64,000 nucleotides of DNA, from contig JAJEKV010000042.1 of the NCBI GenBank assembly GCA_021234155.1, positions 1,073,742-1,137,741 of the forward strand, written 5' to 3'. The position numbers and the translations under genes are program-made. A model generated the notes under the pieces. It saw only the letters and a list, made by a program, of their open reading frames with translations. It ran no database searches and was not told the origin of the DNA. Below are positions 12,590-22,848 of this stretch, in pieces (positions within the stretch are counted from its first letter, which is position 1; each line of letters begins with the position of its first letter). This DNA comes from Isoetes taiwanensis (taxonomy: Eukaryota > Streptophyta > Lycopodiopsida > Isoetales > Isoetaceae).

Positions 12590-13590
12590 TCCCTTGTTTT
12601 TCTAAATGCTACTTATTTCATTTGTTTAGCGTGCCTATATGTGGTCATCTCTGGGCATATATTTCGTATAAGATGAGTCTAACTCGACTCGACCTTGTCC
12701 ATTGTTTTCGTCATACTCCTCGCCTTCTTGCTTATGTTCGTGGTTCTTAACCTTCCCTTGTTCAAGCGACCTCTACCTTGACCTCCACCTCGCCCCTCGC
12801 TCTATTTGTGGGAATTGAAGTCGGGTCCGGCCATCATGCTATCTATTTTGCGTATTTTGCTACTTGTCTTTCTCTCAAGATCTCAATTCTATTGAGTTAT
12901 TTCTACATTATTAGAATTACCGGGAATTTTTATGGCTTGAGTTTCCGCGGATTGGGGCATTTATTCCTAACTTTTCGTGCATTTTTGCATGGTCCTAAGT
13001 TATTTATGAAAGGGTTTTCCTATGAGGTTGTTCGAATGTGTGTCGCTCAGCTTGGTTTGAAATTTCTTTAGGATGATGCGCCGAAAGCATTTGCCTTTTA
13101 ACTTATGGGTGCATTCGCATGGTTTTAACTTTAATCATTAGAGGGTTTTCCATAGGGTATGTTTTTGCACATGTATATTGTTTTTTAGAATATGAGGTGA
13201 ATCTAACCCCCGCTAGCCCCGACCGCACCTTTGGCTCTCTTCATATTCAACTTCACTCTCCTATTCTTGTTCCGCACCATTTCGCAAACTTTTTATGTAC
13301 CTCTTTTGTTAGGTACTTCTATTTGATGCCAACCTCATTTTGCTTCTTGACCTTTCCTCGTGACTTTTGACTTTGCGCTTAATATGTCAATCACCTCTAA
13401 CTTTACCTCATCCCTCCTCCTAACTTTCTCCTCCCTCATTTCTATAAAATGCTTTTAGTTCATTTATTTAGTGTGCCTATATTTGGTCATATCCGGGTAG
13501 ACATTTCGCACAACGTGACTCTAACTCAACCTTGTCCATTTTTTTTAAGGCCATACTCCTCGCCTTCGGGCTTATATTCTCCATCCTCTC
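12590..13590 (+). repeat. 150-bp direct repeat, two copies about 850 bp apart
   Basis: About 12600-12750 and 13445-13590 share, in order, aaatgct, catttgtttag/catttatttag, tgcctatat, ggtcat, catatttcg/acatttcgc, tctaact, ccttgtccatt and catactcctcgcctt. The upstream neighbour at 11500-11650 resembles 12415-12560, suggesting a degenerate 0.85-0.9 kb higher-order repeat unit through the block. Confidence 0.6.
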
Positions 13591-13769
13591 TCGCCTTTTA
13601 TCCTATCCGATGGACCGCTTTATGGTGGAGGGGTTGTCTTCTTGCTATCGGCCCGATCCATCCCAATATGGTACACACATTCGCCATATGGGGCGGAGCC
13701 CTCAAGAACGCGTTCTGGGAGTTCTACATGATGATCGCCAAGGCCTCTTCTTCCCACTCTCCCTACGTA

Positions 13770-13893
13770 CTTCGCGACTCGACCCAACACTTGGAGGTTT
13801 CATGGCGGCGGGGCTTATAGCTAAGAAAGTGCTTCGTGACCCAACTCAACACTTGGAGGTTTTGCGGCGACTGGGCTTATAGTTGAGGAAGTT
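13770..13893 (+). repeat. 62-bp tandem duplication
   Basis: Two adjacent units of 62 bp begin with cttcg(c/t)gac and contain caacacttggaggttt and gggcttatag, starting at 13770 and 13832. They lie immediately inside the right-hand inverted repeat of the block. Several point differences show the duplication is not recent. Confidence 0.8.
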
Positions 13894-13991
13894 CTCTGGT
13901 AGTCGACCGGTTTTGTGTCTCTTGCGAGTCCCTTCCCAGAATCTACACTAAAATAATATGGCATAACATAACTACAAAGGCCATGAAGCTC

Positions 13992-14746
13992 CTATAAGGT
14001 GTTTTGTATAGGTTGTACAATGAGCAAAGTTAGTGAAACATCCTTTATTAAGCTCTCAATCTTCATGACGCAATCAAAATTGTCTACAATTTTGTATGCA
14101 AGGTTCATTCTATGAGCCATGCAATGCACACAAAGAGCATAAGGTGCTAATGTAGTTTGAATCCTAACTGTCAGCCCATTACGACATCCTTGCATTACAG
14201 AGCAACCATCCATGCCAATGCAGACCAGTTTTCTTGCAATATCAAGTGTTGAAAGCTCCAAAACTGTCTTTAAACTCTCGTCAACAATTGCAAATATATT
14301 CTCCGCTGTTGCATTTTTTTGCAAGCGCATGATTCTAACATAAGATGCCCGTCTAACAAACAGGGTCACATAGTATACTGTCATGCACAGCCAAGACGAG
14401 TTATCTTTTGCGGTTGCCTCATCCAATGACAAACCACTTTGCTTAGACCAATGTGAGCTGGGTAAGTTTTGGTTACTAGGCTGCATTTCCAAAATCTCTT
14501 TCTCCTTAGGATAATCATCATAGGCCTTCCTTTTTTTAACACATGGAATACTGCCTGTAGCTGCACCAGTCTTGAAATTTTTATCAGTAATTTTTTGAAG
14601 CAAATCTTTGATCGGTTCCACAACGGGTAAGTCTTTCTTTGCCAGGTACTCCATATATTCCTCAACATACTGCAAATGCCTACACCCATCCTTTGTTTTC
14701 CACCTCATCACAGACACTTCCTTTCCATCCTCATGCTTAACCAGTT
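13992..14746 (-). pseudogene. DUF4371/ZNF862-like transposase fragment (hAT-related)
   Basis: A 250-codon open stretch begins after a likely acceptor near 14746 and ends at a stop at 13992. It reads from NH2: an N-terminal basic Lys-rich linker, SLDEATAKDNSSWLC, NATAENIFAIVDESLKT, then VCIGMDGCSVMQGCRNGL and CVHCMAHRMNLAYK. The GxDGCSVMxGxxxG...H...HRxNLA pattern is typical of the RNase H-like core of the domesticated and mobile hAT-type proteins called ZNF862-like in plants and animals. The match continues in another frame just past the stop (SLYNLYKTPYRSF), so the C-terminal half is frameshifted and then lost at the edge of the 9.6-13.9 kb block. An N-terminal exon probably lies at 17157-17489. 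Confidence 0.6.
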
Positions 14747-14753
14747 CTGCATT

Positions 14754-17150
14754 TCAAAGAGAAAATGATCCAAAACTATAACATAAGAGGAGCCCTTGGA
14801 TTTTATATAAAAGCTTGACCTGTTAAACTAGATTCTAAACTAGATATACGAACTGCCCTCTGAAGTCATAATATGAATCACATTGCCCAAGTTACTATTC
14901 CCGATGCAAGACCTATTGCTTGCATATTGAGACCTAACATGAGCTTGCCCCAGAAGTCTTTTCTTAATAAAAGCAAAAACTTTATCATGAAGGTTAAGGT
15001 TAAGGATGTGGCATCTACACTCGAGATAACCACATTGGCTACTAAGGCCGTTTACAACAGATTCACATGGCAAATGCAGGTTGGTTTTTCAAGATTTCAA
15101 TTTATCAGTCAATTCTTGATATGGTCTGTATTATATTATCATTGGTTGCTGGGATGTGTAATTTAGCTATTTAAATTAGTCTCTGTTTAAAGCTTTGAAT
15201 TTATAACTATTCCATACATACTATTATTTAAATGATCTATCAAGCACTTGTTATTCTACATTGACTAAAATGTCCTTTCTCAAGGAAGGATGATTACGGT
15301 GATTGTGTATGACTTAGAAACTGGATTTTTGGTACTATCAGACTAAAATTGAACGATTACTCTTTAGAATATTGATCACAAGTCTGAATTTTTTTCTAAT
15401 GTCATGTAGAAAAACTCAAAAATACCATGGCTAAAGATATTTGGTACACTTTCTCTAGCAGTTGGAGTTGCAATGAGTTAACCCTTGAACAAATAATATC
15501 AATCACTTTTTCATGCACATAGCTTATTACTTATTCACCCTAGATGCCTTCCATGCATCAATGGTGACTGAAAATAATCACACTCTTTATAATCACTGCT
15601 GATAGAACAAAGTAAAGAAAAGAAAAAAGTAAATTTTCCTTTTGAGAAGTGGGATACAAGCTGGCTGCGCAAATGCTTTGATCAATAATATCTGGACATG
15701 ATTATATCTGAAGCTCAACAATTTAAAAGTAAAATATTTGGCAGATTCACGTGCTTCAGTAGGAGCTTCAGAGTTGTATCTCAATTTTCAATATTTGAAA
15801 TAGATAATAGTCCTATCAGTCACCTTCCACGGGGCACATTGGGTTGCATTTGAATTTTGAAGGGACGTAGTATATTAACCCGTCAATATTATCTAGGTTA
15901 CATGCTAGCAATAACTTCTCAAAATTAAAAGATGACAAGTTAGTTGAGCACAATGACCTTCTAAAGAGCCCAATAAATTTCATAAAGAACTTGTCTATAC
16001 TTGAAAATACTGTCATTTACTTGGAACATAGTTTACAACAGAGAAAACATAAGACCAGAGAAACCAGAGAAAACATTGCAGTAGAGAAGGCGGAGAAAAC
16101 ATAGAGGCATGTATGTTGAGATGCCCAAGTCCGGCATGCTTTCCCATCTCATAGAATTTAAGTTTTAAACAAAACGAGCCTGCTGGGGATCCTCATCCTC
16201 GTCGTCTTGTTTCTTGTTCTGTTGCTACTATTCCTCCATCGTTTCCTCCAGCTATAGTCCGACTAGCTATTCTTAGCTCTAGCTATAGCCCGACCTCCAG
16301 CTATGGTCTGACCCCGACCAATTCCGAGATGCCCTCAACCTGCTCCACCATTTTGAGCTCGAGTTCTACTACACTATACCGACAACTTCATTCAATAGAA
16401 CCTAAGTCCGTTAAAAATTAAAGTGATATAAAGAAAGAAAAAAGTGCAGGCTAGCACCGACAAGTACTTTTTGGCACATCCTAGCCATCCGATAGATGTG
16501 CCCATCCTTGGCTGTCTAAAAAGCCAGTCCGACGAAACCATTTTGTACAAATACTTCGAAAGGAATCACACGGCCTTTACCCATCCCCTTCCCCCCCCCC
16601 AACTGGACGGAATCATACATGTTTTATACCACGGCTGGTGGAATCACCTACTAGAATATTCTATCGAGTGGAATCTCCAGGGCATATTTCAATCCATTCA
16701 TTATTCCGTTCAAAGGAATCACTTGCCAGTAATTTATCGAGACACAATCACGTTTATGTAATCCCCTGGGAAGGAATCAGCCCACAACATGGGAAGGCAT
16801 GCTAGTATTTGCATCTACCAGGTACTTTACGACCCATCCCTACCATCTGCCTGTTCAGGTAATCAGAGCCATTGTTCTAGATTCTCACCAGGGGAATCAT
16901 CACATAATATTCCTCTGGAAGAGGTATCCTATGCCATTATCACTTCCCCTAGAATCAGACCATAGGTATTCATTCCGATGGGATCACTATGTCTATACTC
17001 CTTGCCATAGAACCATTTGATAAGAGCACCATATTTCAGCTTATCGCACATATAGAGTTACGATGTTACCCTTTTAATTGCATTAATTTTAGCATCACAT
17101 ATCGGTGATAAAACATGAAGACATTCAGGTCGAATCATGGGGTTTCGCCC
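14754..17150. other. Probable intron/intergenic of transposase fragment
   Basis: No exon could be supported with confidence. At 16220-16320 there is a short run of ctagctata-gcccgac type repeats. From about 16560 to 16900 the hexamer GGAATC occurs seven times at irregular spacing in an otherwise open but unrecognised frame. The remainder is AT-rich and featureless to the eye. Confidence 0.35.
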
Positions 17151-17156
17151 ACTCCT

Positions 17157-17489
17157 TCAAAGCTTGAAGCCTGCTCTTCGTGCTCTTGGAAACCCAAATT
17201 CATCTTCCTTGACTATAGGCCTTATGTAAGGAAATCTTCTAGCCCAAGCTTCCTGAAAATCCCTACCTTGAGTCCACTGACCTGACTGCCTTTTCCGTTT
17301 CTTTCCCTTGGCATTGTCAACATCTACATTTTCTTGAGGTTCATTTGTTGCTTGATCAGTGGCCACCTTTTCACTTGAACCTTCAACTATGGCTTCCAGA
17401 CTCTCCTCTACAAGCACCATACCGCTGCTACAATTGCCCACAACATTGTTGCTGCTCGTAAAGAATGATAAAATGCTCCATGTAGACAT
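17157..17489 (-). pseudogene. Possible N-terminal exon of the hAT-like transposase
   Basis: A 110-codon open stretch encodes an acidic/polar segment, a basic KGKKRKRQ signal-like patch, then GRDFQEAWARRFPYIRP. The last motif (F-Q-x-x-W-x-x-x-F/Y-P-x-x-R) resembles the segment that opens ZNF862/DUF4371-type transposases just before their zinc finger. It is on the same strand as, and 2.4 kb upstream of, the core fragment at 13992-14746, so the two may belong to one element. The zinc-finger exon expected between them was not found. Confidence 0.35.
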
Positions 17490-17854
17490 TCTTATCTGTC
17501 TAAGGTCTGGAAATACAAGTGAGATTCAGAAATTAGAATAACACAATCATGAAGGTCTTTGAGGAAACTATATAGCTTAAATCAAAAGAAATGATCCTTG
17601 CATGTACCTGGTAAGAAGATGTTATACTTACTGCTGCACCTGCTTGCTAAGAAGATGTTACAACTACTGTTGCACCTGCTTCAAAGTACTCTCGATGCAC
17701 CTGTCCAAAGACTATAACTTTGTAAGTGCAAATTTATTACAAATAAATGCAGCAATGTTACAAATAAATGCAGCCAACTCTCCTTGCAGCTTTCTTTCTT
17801 TCTGTTCTAAGGTCCATTCAGCATGAAAGTTCAAAGGTCCGTTCAGCATGAAAG

Positions 17855-18142
17855 ATGTCTAAAGTTTTTCATTTCCAGTCCTTAATTATGTCAACACTTG
17901 ATGTGCTCGCAAATTTGACAAGTTATGTTCGTACTAAACATGATCTCCGAGCAAAGCTTGCTGTTGGATGCTATTATGTCAAAAAACACAGACCATATTT
18001 AGCATTTGATAACTTTAGGGACATCAAACTTTACTTTGAGAATTGTAATGAATATCCTCCTTTTGAATCAAAGATGGGAGGTATTATTTCTATTCAATGG
18101 ATTGAAGTGAATCCAGCTAAGGTACATGAAATAAAAACATGA
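17855..18142 (+). CDS. Unrecognised ORF, possible second DUF4371-like fragment
   Basis: A 95-codon open frame contains TKHDLRAKLAVGCYYVKKHR and PYLAFDNFRDIKLYFENC. The order of a helical A-x-x-YYVxK-x-x-xPY-xxF segment resembles the region that precedes the catalytic core in DUF4371-type transposases, but the match is weak and the strand is opposite to the fragment at 14 kb. No upstream acceptor or downstream continuation was convincing. It may equally be a chance frame. Confidence 0.2.
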   Translation: MSKVFHFQSLIMSTLDVLANLTSYVRTKHDLRAKLAVGCYYVKKHRPYLAFDNFRDIKLYFENCNEYPPFESKMGGIISIQWIEVNPAKVHEIKT

Positions 18143-18609
18143 TCAGAAACTCAAAATCTTCTGAAAAACTATCAGGATTTGATGTTTGTTAACTGTTCAT
18201 TGGCTTCCTTTGGTAGTTATTGCCACTATACAAGTTTTTGGTTTCAGTGGCGAGATTCCTCCAAGAATTTCCTTGCTTTATTTGCTTGTAGCTTTGGAAA
18301 ATCGTGCCATTGTTCCAGGATCTTAGAGGCTCCAATGCTTTCTGGAATTTTTCAAAATGCACAAAGATGCGAGCAAGAAATTTACCTAAATTAGAGGGTG
18401 CTAAGAGGCGAATCCATCAAACTAGTCCACCGCCTCCATAGAATTGGCGGCTAAACCGTCAACCTCGGCCCAAGAATCTGGGGCGAAAGAAAAAAAAAAA
18501 AAAGGGGAGGCAAAAATTATTTTCGTATTATTTAATTGTATCCTACTAACATTTAGAAATACATTTCAAAAAAAAACTTGAAAATAGTCATTGGGCTAAA
18601 ATTCGCTCC

Positions 18610-21600
18610 TTAAGGGCAATCCTGATATGGACCTCATCTTCCTCATGGAAACATGGGAGCATGCTAAATATAGGCTACATGACTAGCTAGGATACCAGCG
18701 CTACTCTGTCTTCAATGAATGCACAGGAAAGCGGGGACACGAAGGGGTCGCTTGCTACTATCAGACAGCCCTGGTATAGTCAGCTTTCCTGTGCAAGATA
18801 AATAAGCATAATAGGTACTTGTGGCTACGCGTGCAGAACTACAGTGGTAGCCCTCCCTTTGTGGCGGCCTGCTACTTCCCACATGTCGTGAGCAACTTCT
18901 ATTGCACCCACTCAGATATGAATAGGTTAGAGCCTTATGTCGATCTATACAATGACATACAACAGCACAAGCAGTGGGATAGTGTCATGCTCGTTAGAGA
19001 CCTCAATGCACGCACTAACACAAAACAACCCATGAGATTTGACCCTTTGGCAAATGATATCTGAGCCCGTCAGAAAGAGCTTGGACACTGGCATCAGCTG
19101 ATATTCAGGTCTCGTGCTATGGGAGGCAGTTGTTGTTGCTTTGCAGTATCTTTTACCTGGTGATTTGCAATGGACTAGTACAATGGCCATCCCCTTGCCA
19201 GCACATTTGCAGGCAGGAGAACCAGGGGGGCGGGTCCTGCATGGTGGACTATGTATTGGTGGCCGAGCAAGACATGCATGTCGTCAAGCACTTCCGAGTG
19301 GGAATAAATGGTGGGGATGAGGAGGTGAACTCAGACCACCTGCCACTCTACTTGAAGCTGGCTGCAGATTGCTCCAACCACCTGTACAACAGCTCCTTCG
19401 CATGCCCCAGCTTCGATTGGACTATGAGCACACTCATACTTACTCCCAGATGTTCATGGGGGATCTGGCAAACATTCCACAATGCTCTACGCTGGAGCAA
19501 TAGACGGGAAGGATCATTGACATCCTCGGGGCTGCTGCAGAAAGATGTTTTGGGAGAAGCCACCCCCACCGAACCTCGAGAGCCATGACCTTCCCGTGTA
19601 ACCAGTGGTTTGATGCTGAGTGCACGGAACGTAAACGCTGGCTCCACCAAGTTATAGATCCCGCTCGGACATGGTCAGGCAATACTGCACTTTTCTTAAG
19701 GCTAGAAAGGCCAGGTATATTATGGCCTATCAACAGGAAATGTTCTTCCTCCTAGAACGTCACTCCAGGACCTTTTGGCAAAGAGTGCTTAGGAGGCCAG
19801 TGCCGCTCACAAGAAATATCATCCCCGAGCAGTGGGGCAATATCTATAGCAGCTCTACAACCCTACGGGTGTACAGGCAGCATTATCCCGCAGCAGGACC
19901 CTGTACTGAAGATCACAGAGGCAGAGGTAGCGCATGGGCTACAGCGTCTAGCCAATGGAAAAGCACCAGATCTCAGCGTCATGCAAGTGGAGTTATTCAA
20001 GTGGGTAGGACCATCCATGGCACCGTTATTGACCGCATGTTCAATAGGGTATTGCGGAAAGGTTTCCCCCCACAGTGGACCACTAGTAGGGTTGTCCCAA
20101 TCTACAAGGCAGGAGACCCACACTGTCCGACCAGACCATCATAATCATCTCAGTATTTGCAAATCTCCTCGTGGGGATCCTGGAGTAGCAATTGACAAGA
20201 TGGGCAGAGGCAACAGAAGTACAGGCACTCATACAGGTAGGATTCAGGCCGAGGCACTCAACCATTGATCACATCTCCACACTGTGGACTCTGGTTGAGG
20301 ACAACAAGAATCATCGACAAGACCTGTATTGCTGCTTCGTAGACTTCTCAAAGGTTTTTGACACTGTGCCTCGCAGAAAGCTATGGACAAGATTGCAACA
20401 GCTGGAGGTCCCTGCGAAACTGCAGAACGCAGTGTACAGGTTATATGAGACAAGCTCAGGTCAGTTGCAACCAACGGGCCAGCCATTCGAGAGCAATGTC
20501 GGGGTCCACTAGGGATGCCCTCTGTCTCCACATTGTTTGGCCTGTACATTGCTCAATTGAAGAGATGGCTTACTGACAATAGAGGCAATGAAGCTCAACT
20601 TCTATAACAGATCACCAGGCAGCTGATCTACGCTGATGATGTGGACCTCCTGGCTCACACTCAGACAGACATGCAATGCCATCTCAATGCCCTGGACACA
20701 TTATACCAGGCAATTGACATGCACATTAACTTGGCCAAGACCAAGGTGGTCCTCATATCTTCCCCACGCCAATCAAGAGCCTCAACCCTCATTTATCATG
20801 GATAAACTGTCGAAGTGATATCTACTTACAAATATTTTGGGGTCCAGTTCCCATATGCATGAACTGGGACAATTCCATCCGATTACAAGCTGCAATAGGT
20901 CAGAAGGCATTCTATGCAATGAAGAACAATAGCCACAAGGCGGAGCCGTATGATTGGGCCCACCAGTCGCACCTATTCAAGGTACTAGTGGAACTCGTGC
21001 TTCTGTATGGAATTGAGGTATGGGGCCCCGTGGTTTCTCTCGTCACTTGGAATGACTTGGAGCAGGTGCAGAAAGCTTTCTTCGCATAAGTCCTAGGGGT
21101 AAAGTCCATAGTTCCATACCAGATACTGTTGTAGGAGACAGGCTTTTTGCCTCTTCAGAGGGGGGCCCTTGATAGACACACAGAAGGTGGTCAGTATGGA
21201 TACTCGCCTCCCTTGCCTCGCTTACACTATGGCAATGGGGCCTCAGTGCCTAAAGATCTGCTGGGGGGAAAAGAGAGCTCATTGGCTGACCAGATGGAAT
21301 GTGCAGGAGCATAGGTGCATCCGATTGCAAACGGAGGCAGATTGCTATAGCCTCAGATAGTAAGATGGATTGGAGAGTTGTGCTAGGAGAGGCTTTATCA
21401 ACGCTGCCAAGTTGGAGCTATGAAAGACGAATATCACATCCTTCAAAGCTATCCAGCATATGATGGCATTCGGACACGCTATGCTATGCTGGTCTGGCCT
21501 GGCCAACCCCTGCATGAGATGTTGAGCATGGCCTCGGTGCGGATGCTGGGATCATAACTTCAAGAGGTCATGGATCTCCGGGATCAGCTCGATCCTCAGG

Positions 21601-21640
21601 CACTTGCCGATATATTACATACTTCTTTTCCCTCATGATA
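18610..21640 (+). mobile_element. Non-LTR retrotransposon (LINE) with endonuclease and reverse transcriptase, decayed
   Basis: The endonuclease domain spans about 18610-19370: it begins with DLIFLMETWEH (catalytic Glu) and continues with RGHEGVACYY, then VRDLNART in place of the usual GDFNA, and NSDHLPLYLKL with the SDH triad at 19331-19339. The reverse transcriptase follows at about 19.6-21.1 kb: FVDFSKVFDTVPRRKLW (motif A), GCPLSP, LIYADDVDLLAHT (motif C, YADD intact at 20629-20640) and INLAKTKVV. A C-terminal region ends near QALADILHTSFPS. Frames shift many times and stops are frequent, so it is inactive. There is no zinc-knuckle ORF1 or RNase H visible. The style resembles the RTE/CR1-like LINEs rather than the common plant L1 type. 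Confidence 0.8.
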
Positions 21641-21689
21641 GATGTCTGTACAGTTTGATAATACTTTTATTCCTGTCACAGTTTTGCCC

Positions 21690-22200
21690 CCGAAAACCCT
21701 TCGGGGCAGGGGTTTTTTAACTCGGATAGTAATACGTTTGTTGCGCCTCCTTTTTGGGTCCCATAGACTGATTTGTCTCTGTGGACCTATTCTAATAGCA
21801 TTTTCAACTATATCTTGTTTGAATGTTTGCTTCATAAACCCTCTCAGGTCTATGTTTGTTGTGTCAACCAAAGCAGCTGGTATGATTGCATATGTGAATG
21901 GAATGGGCCTAATACCTGTCAATTTCTTGCTCTAAAATAACATGCTCTAAGTCAACAACACAACTTTACTGCTAAACTACTATGTGCAGATACTGCAAGT
22001 CTTGTATTCCATGATCAAGATTCATTATTTTGTTGAAGATGTCACAGAGATTCATCATATATAATCTTTTTCTTATAGTCGCCTAGATTAGGCAGTAATA
22101 AAAGCATACCTCTTTCATGATTTCCATGGCTAGATATACTTGCAAAACTGGGAAACAACTAACTTCATTGGGAATAATGTCTGCATTTTGCAATTCATGA
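21690..22200 (-). CDS. Orphan coding-like exons, unrecognised
   Basis: On the minus strand about 21730-21922 reads GIRPIPFTYAIIPAALVD, NIDLRGFMKQTFKQDIVENA and QRQISLWDPKRRR, after a good acceptor (ttgacag). About 22107-22200 reads NEVSCFPVLQVYLAMEIMKE and ends at a good donor (gag/gtatgc). The residue composition looks like real protein, but the junction phases I tried do not join the two in frame, and I recognise no family. Sitting between a LINE and a Helitron, they could be a captured gene fragment. A small GC hairpin (ccccgaaaacccttcgggg) lies at about 21690. Confidence 0.22.
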
Positions 22201-22848
22201 CAAGGTTCAATGATCTCATTTGGTTGATTTTTAGTATACGGTGCAAGCACAACTATCCATATGATCAAACATATCATCAGAACTTTCATATTGTTATACA
22301 GTTTTCAAAAGCATTAATAAAATAAGATCTATACCCAAGCCATTTTGTTGATGATGACAGAATTGGCTATAGCTCATTGTATTATTTCAGTTTCAAAATG
22401 CGGTCTTTACCCAAAGCTCCTTGGTAAAGCATAAAGCATAACACACATTTGGATATAGAGATGGACTTTTGGGGAACTCGTCGTGCCCGATTTTTCCCAC
22501 TAAATTTTGACATGCATTGTTTATTATGATGGAATTCTTGAATGGATGGTTGGGGATATTACAAAATGTAGGGGAATTGTTGGCCAAGGTTTTTGTCTAA
22601 TCGAGCTCCTTTCTTCCAGGTTGCATGCCTAATCATTTCTTTGTTAGAACGAGGTTTACAGATGGTTTAGCTTCTATAAGGAATGGGCCATATGTCTGAG
22701 TAAACATGATTGAAAACAGAAGAGCCAACATTTTGCAATAGGAGAATACATTATGATGGGGATTATTCAGAATAAGAGAATGACAATCAAATTGATGTTG
22801 TCTCTTTTTCATCCTTTTTAGGAAGCCAAAGATGGTGTTTTGTTCAAG

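Larger units (their letters stand above)
9606..13943. mobile_element. Pyrimidine-rich repetitive block bounded by a 15-bp inverted repeat
   Basis: The left edge reads attctgggaagggac at about 9606-9620. The right edge reads its exact reverse complement at about 13929-13943. Between them lie 4.3 kb of strikingly T/C-rich plus-strand sequence without any coherent protein, made of several families of internal direct repeats (annotated separately). The inverted repeat falls exactly where the composition changes on both sides. This fits a non-autonomous terminal-inverted-repeat transposon or a composite repeat. No target-site duplication was found, and a 15-bp inverted match is not by itself rare in 64 kb, so the boundary call is tentative. 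Confidence 0.4.

Noticed and set aside
10916-13882. Several plus-strand open frames of 70-123 codons in the T/C-rich block
   Set aside because: They are rich in Phe/Leu/Ser/Pro/Cys as expected from T/C-rich DNA, lack motifs, and overlap internal repeats in different frames.
14840-15166. Opposing open frames considered as transposase exons or a separate gene
   Set aside because: Neither strand gives a recognisable motif and no splice pair links them to the transposase fragment.
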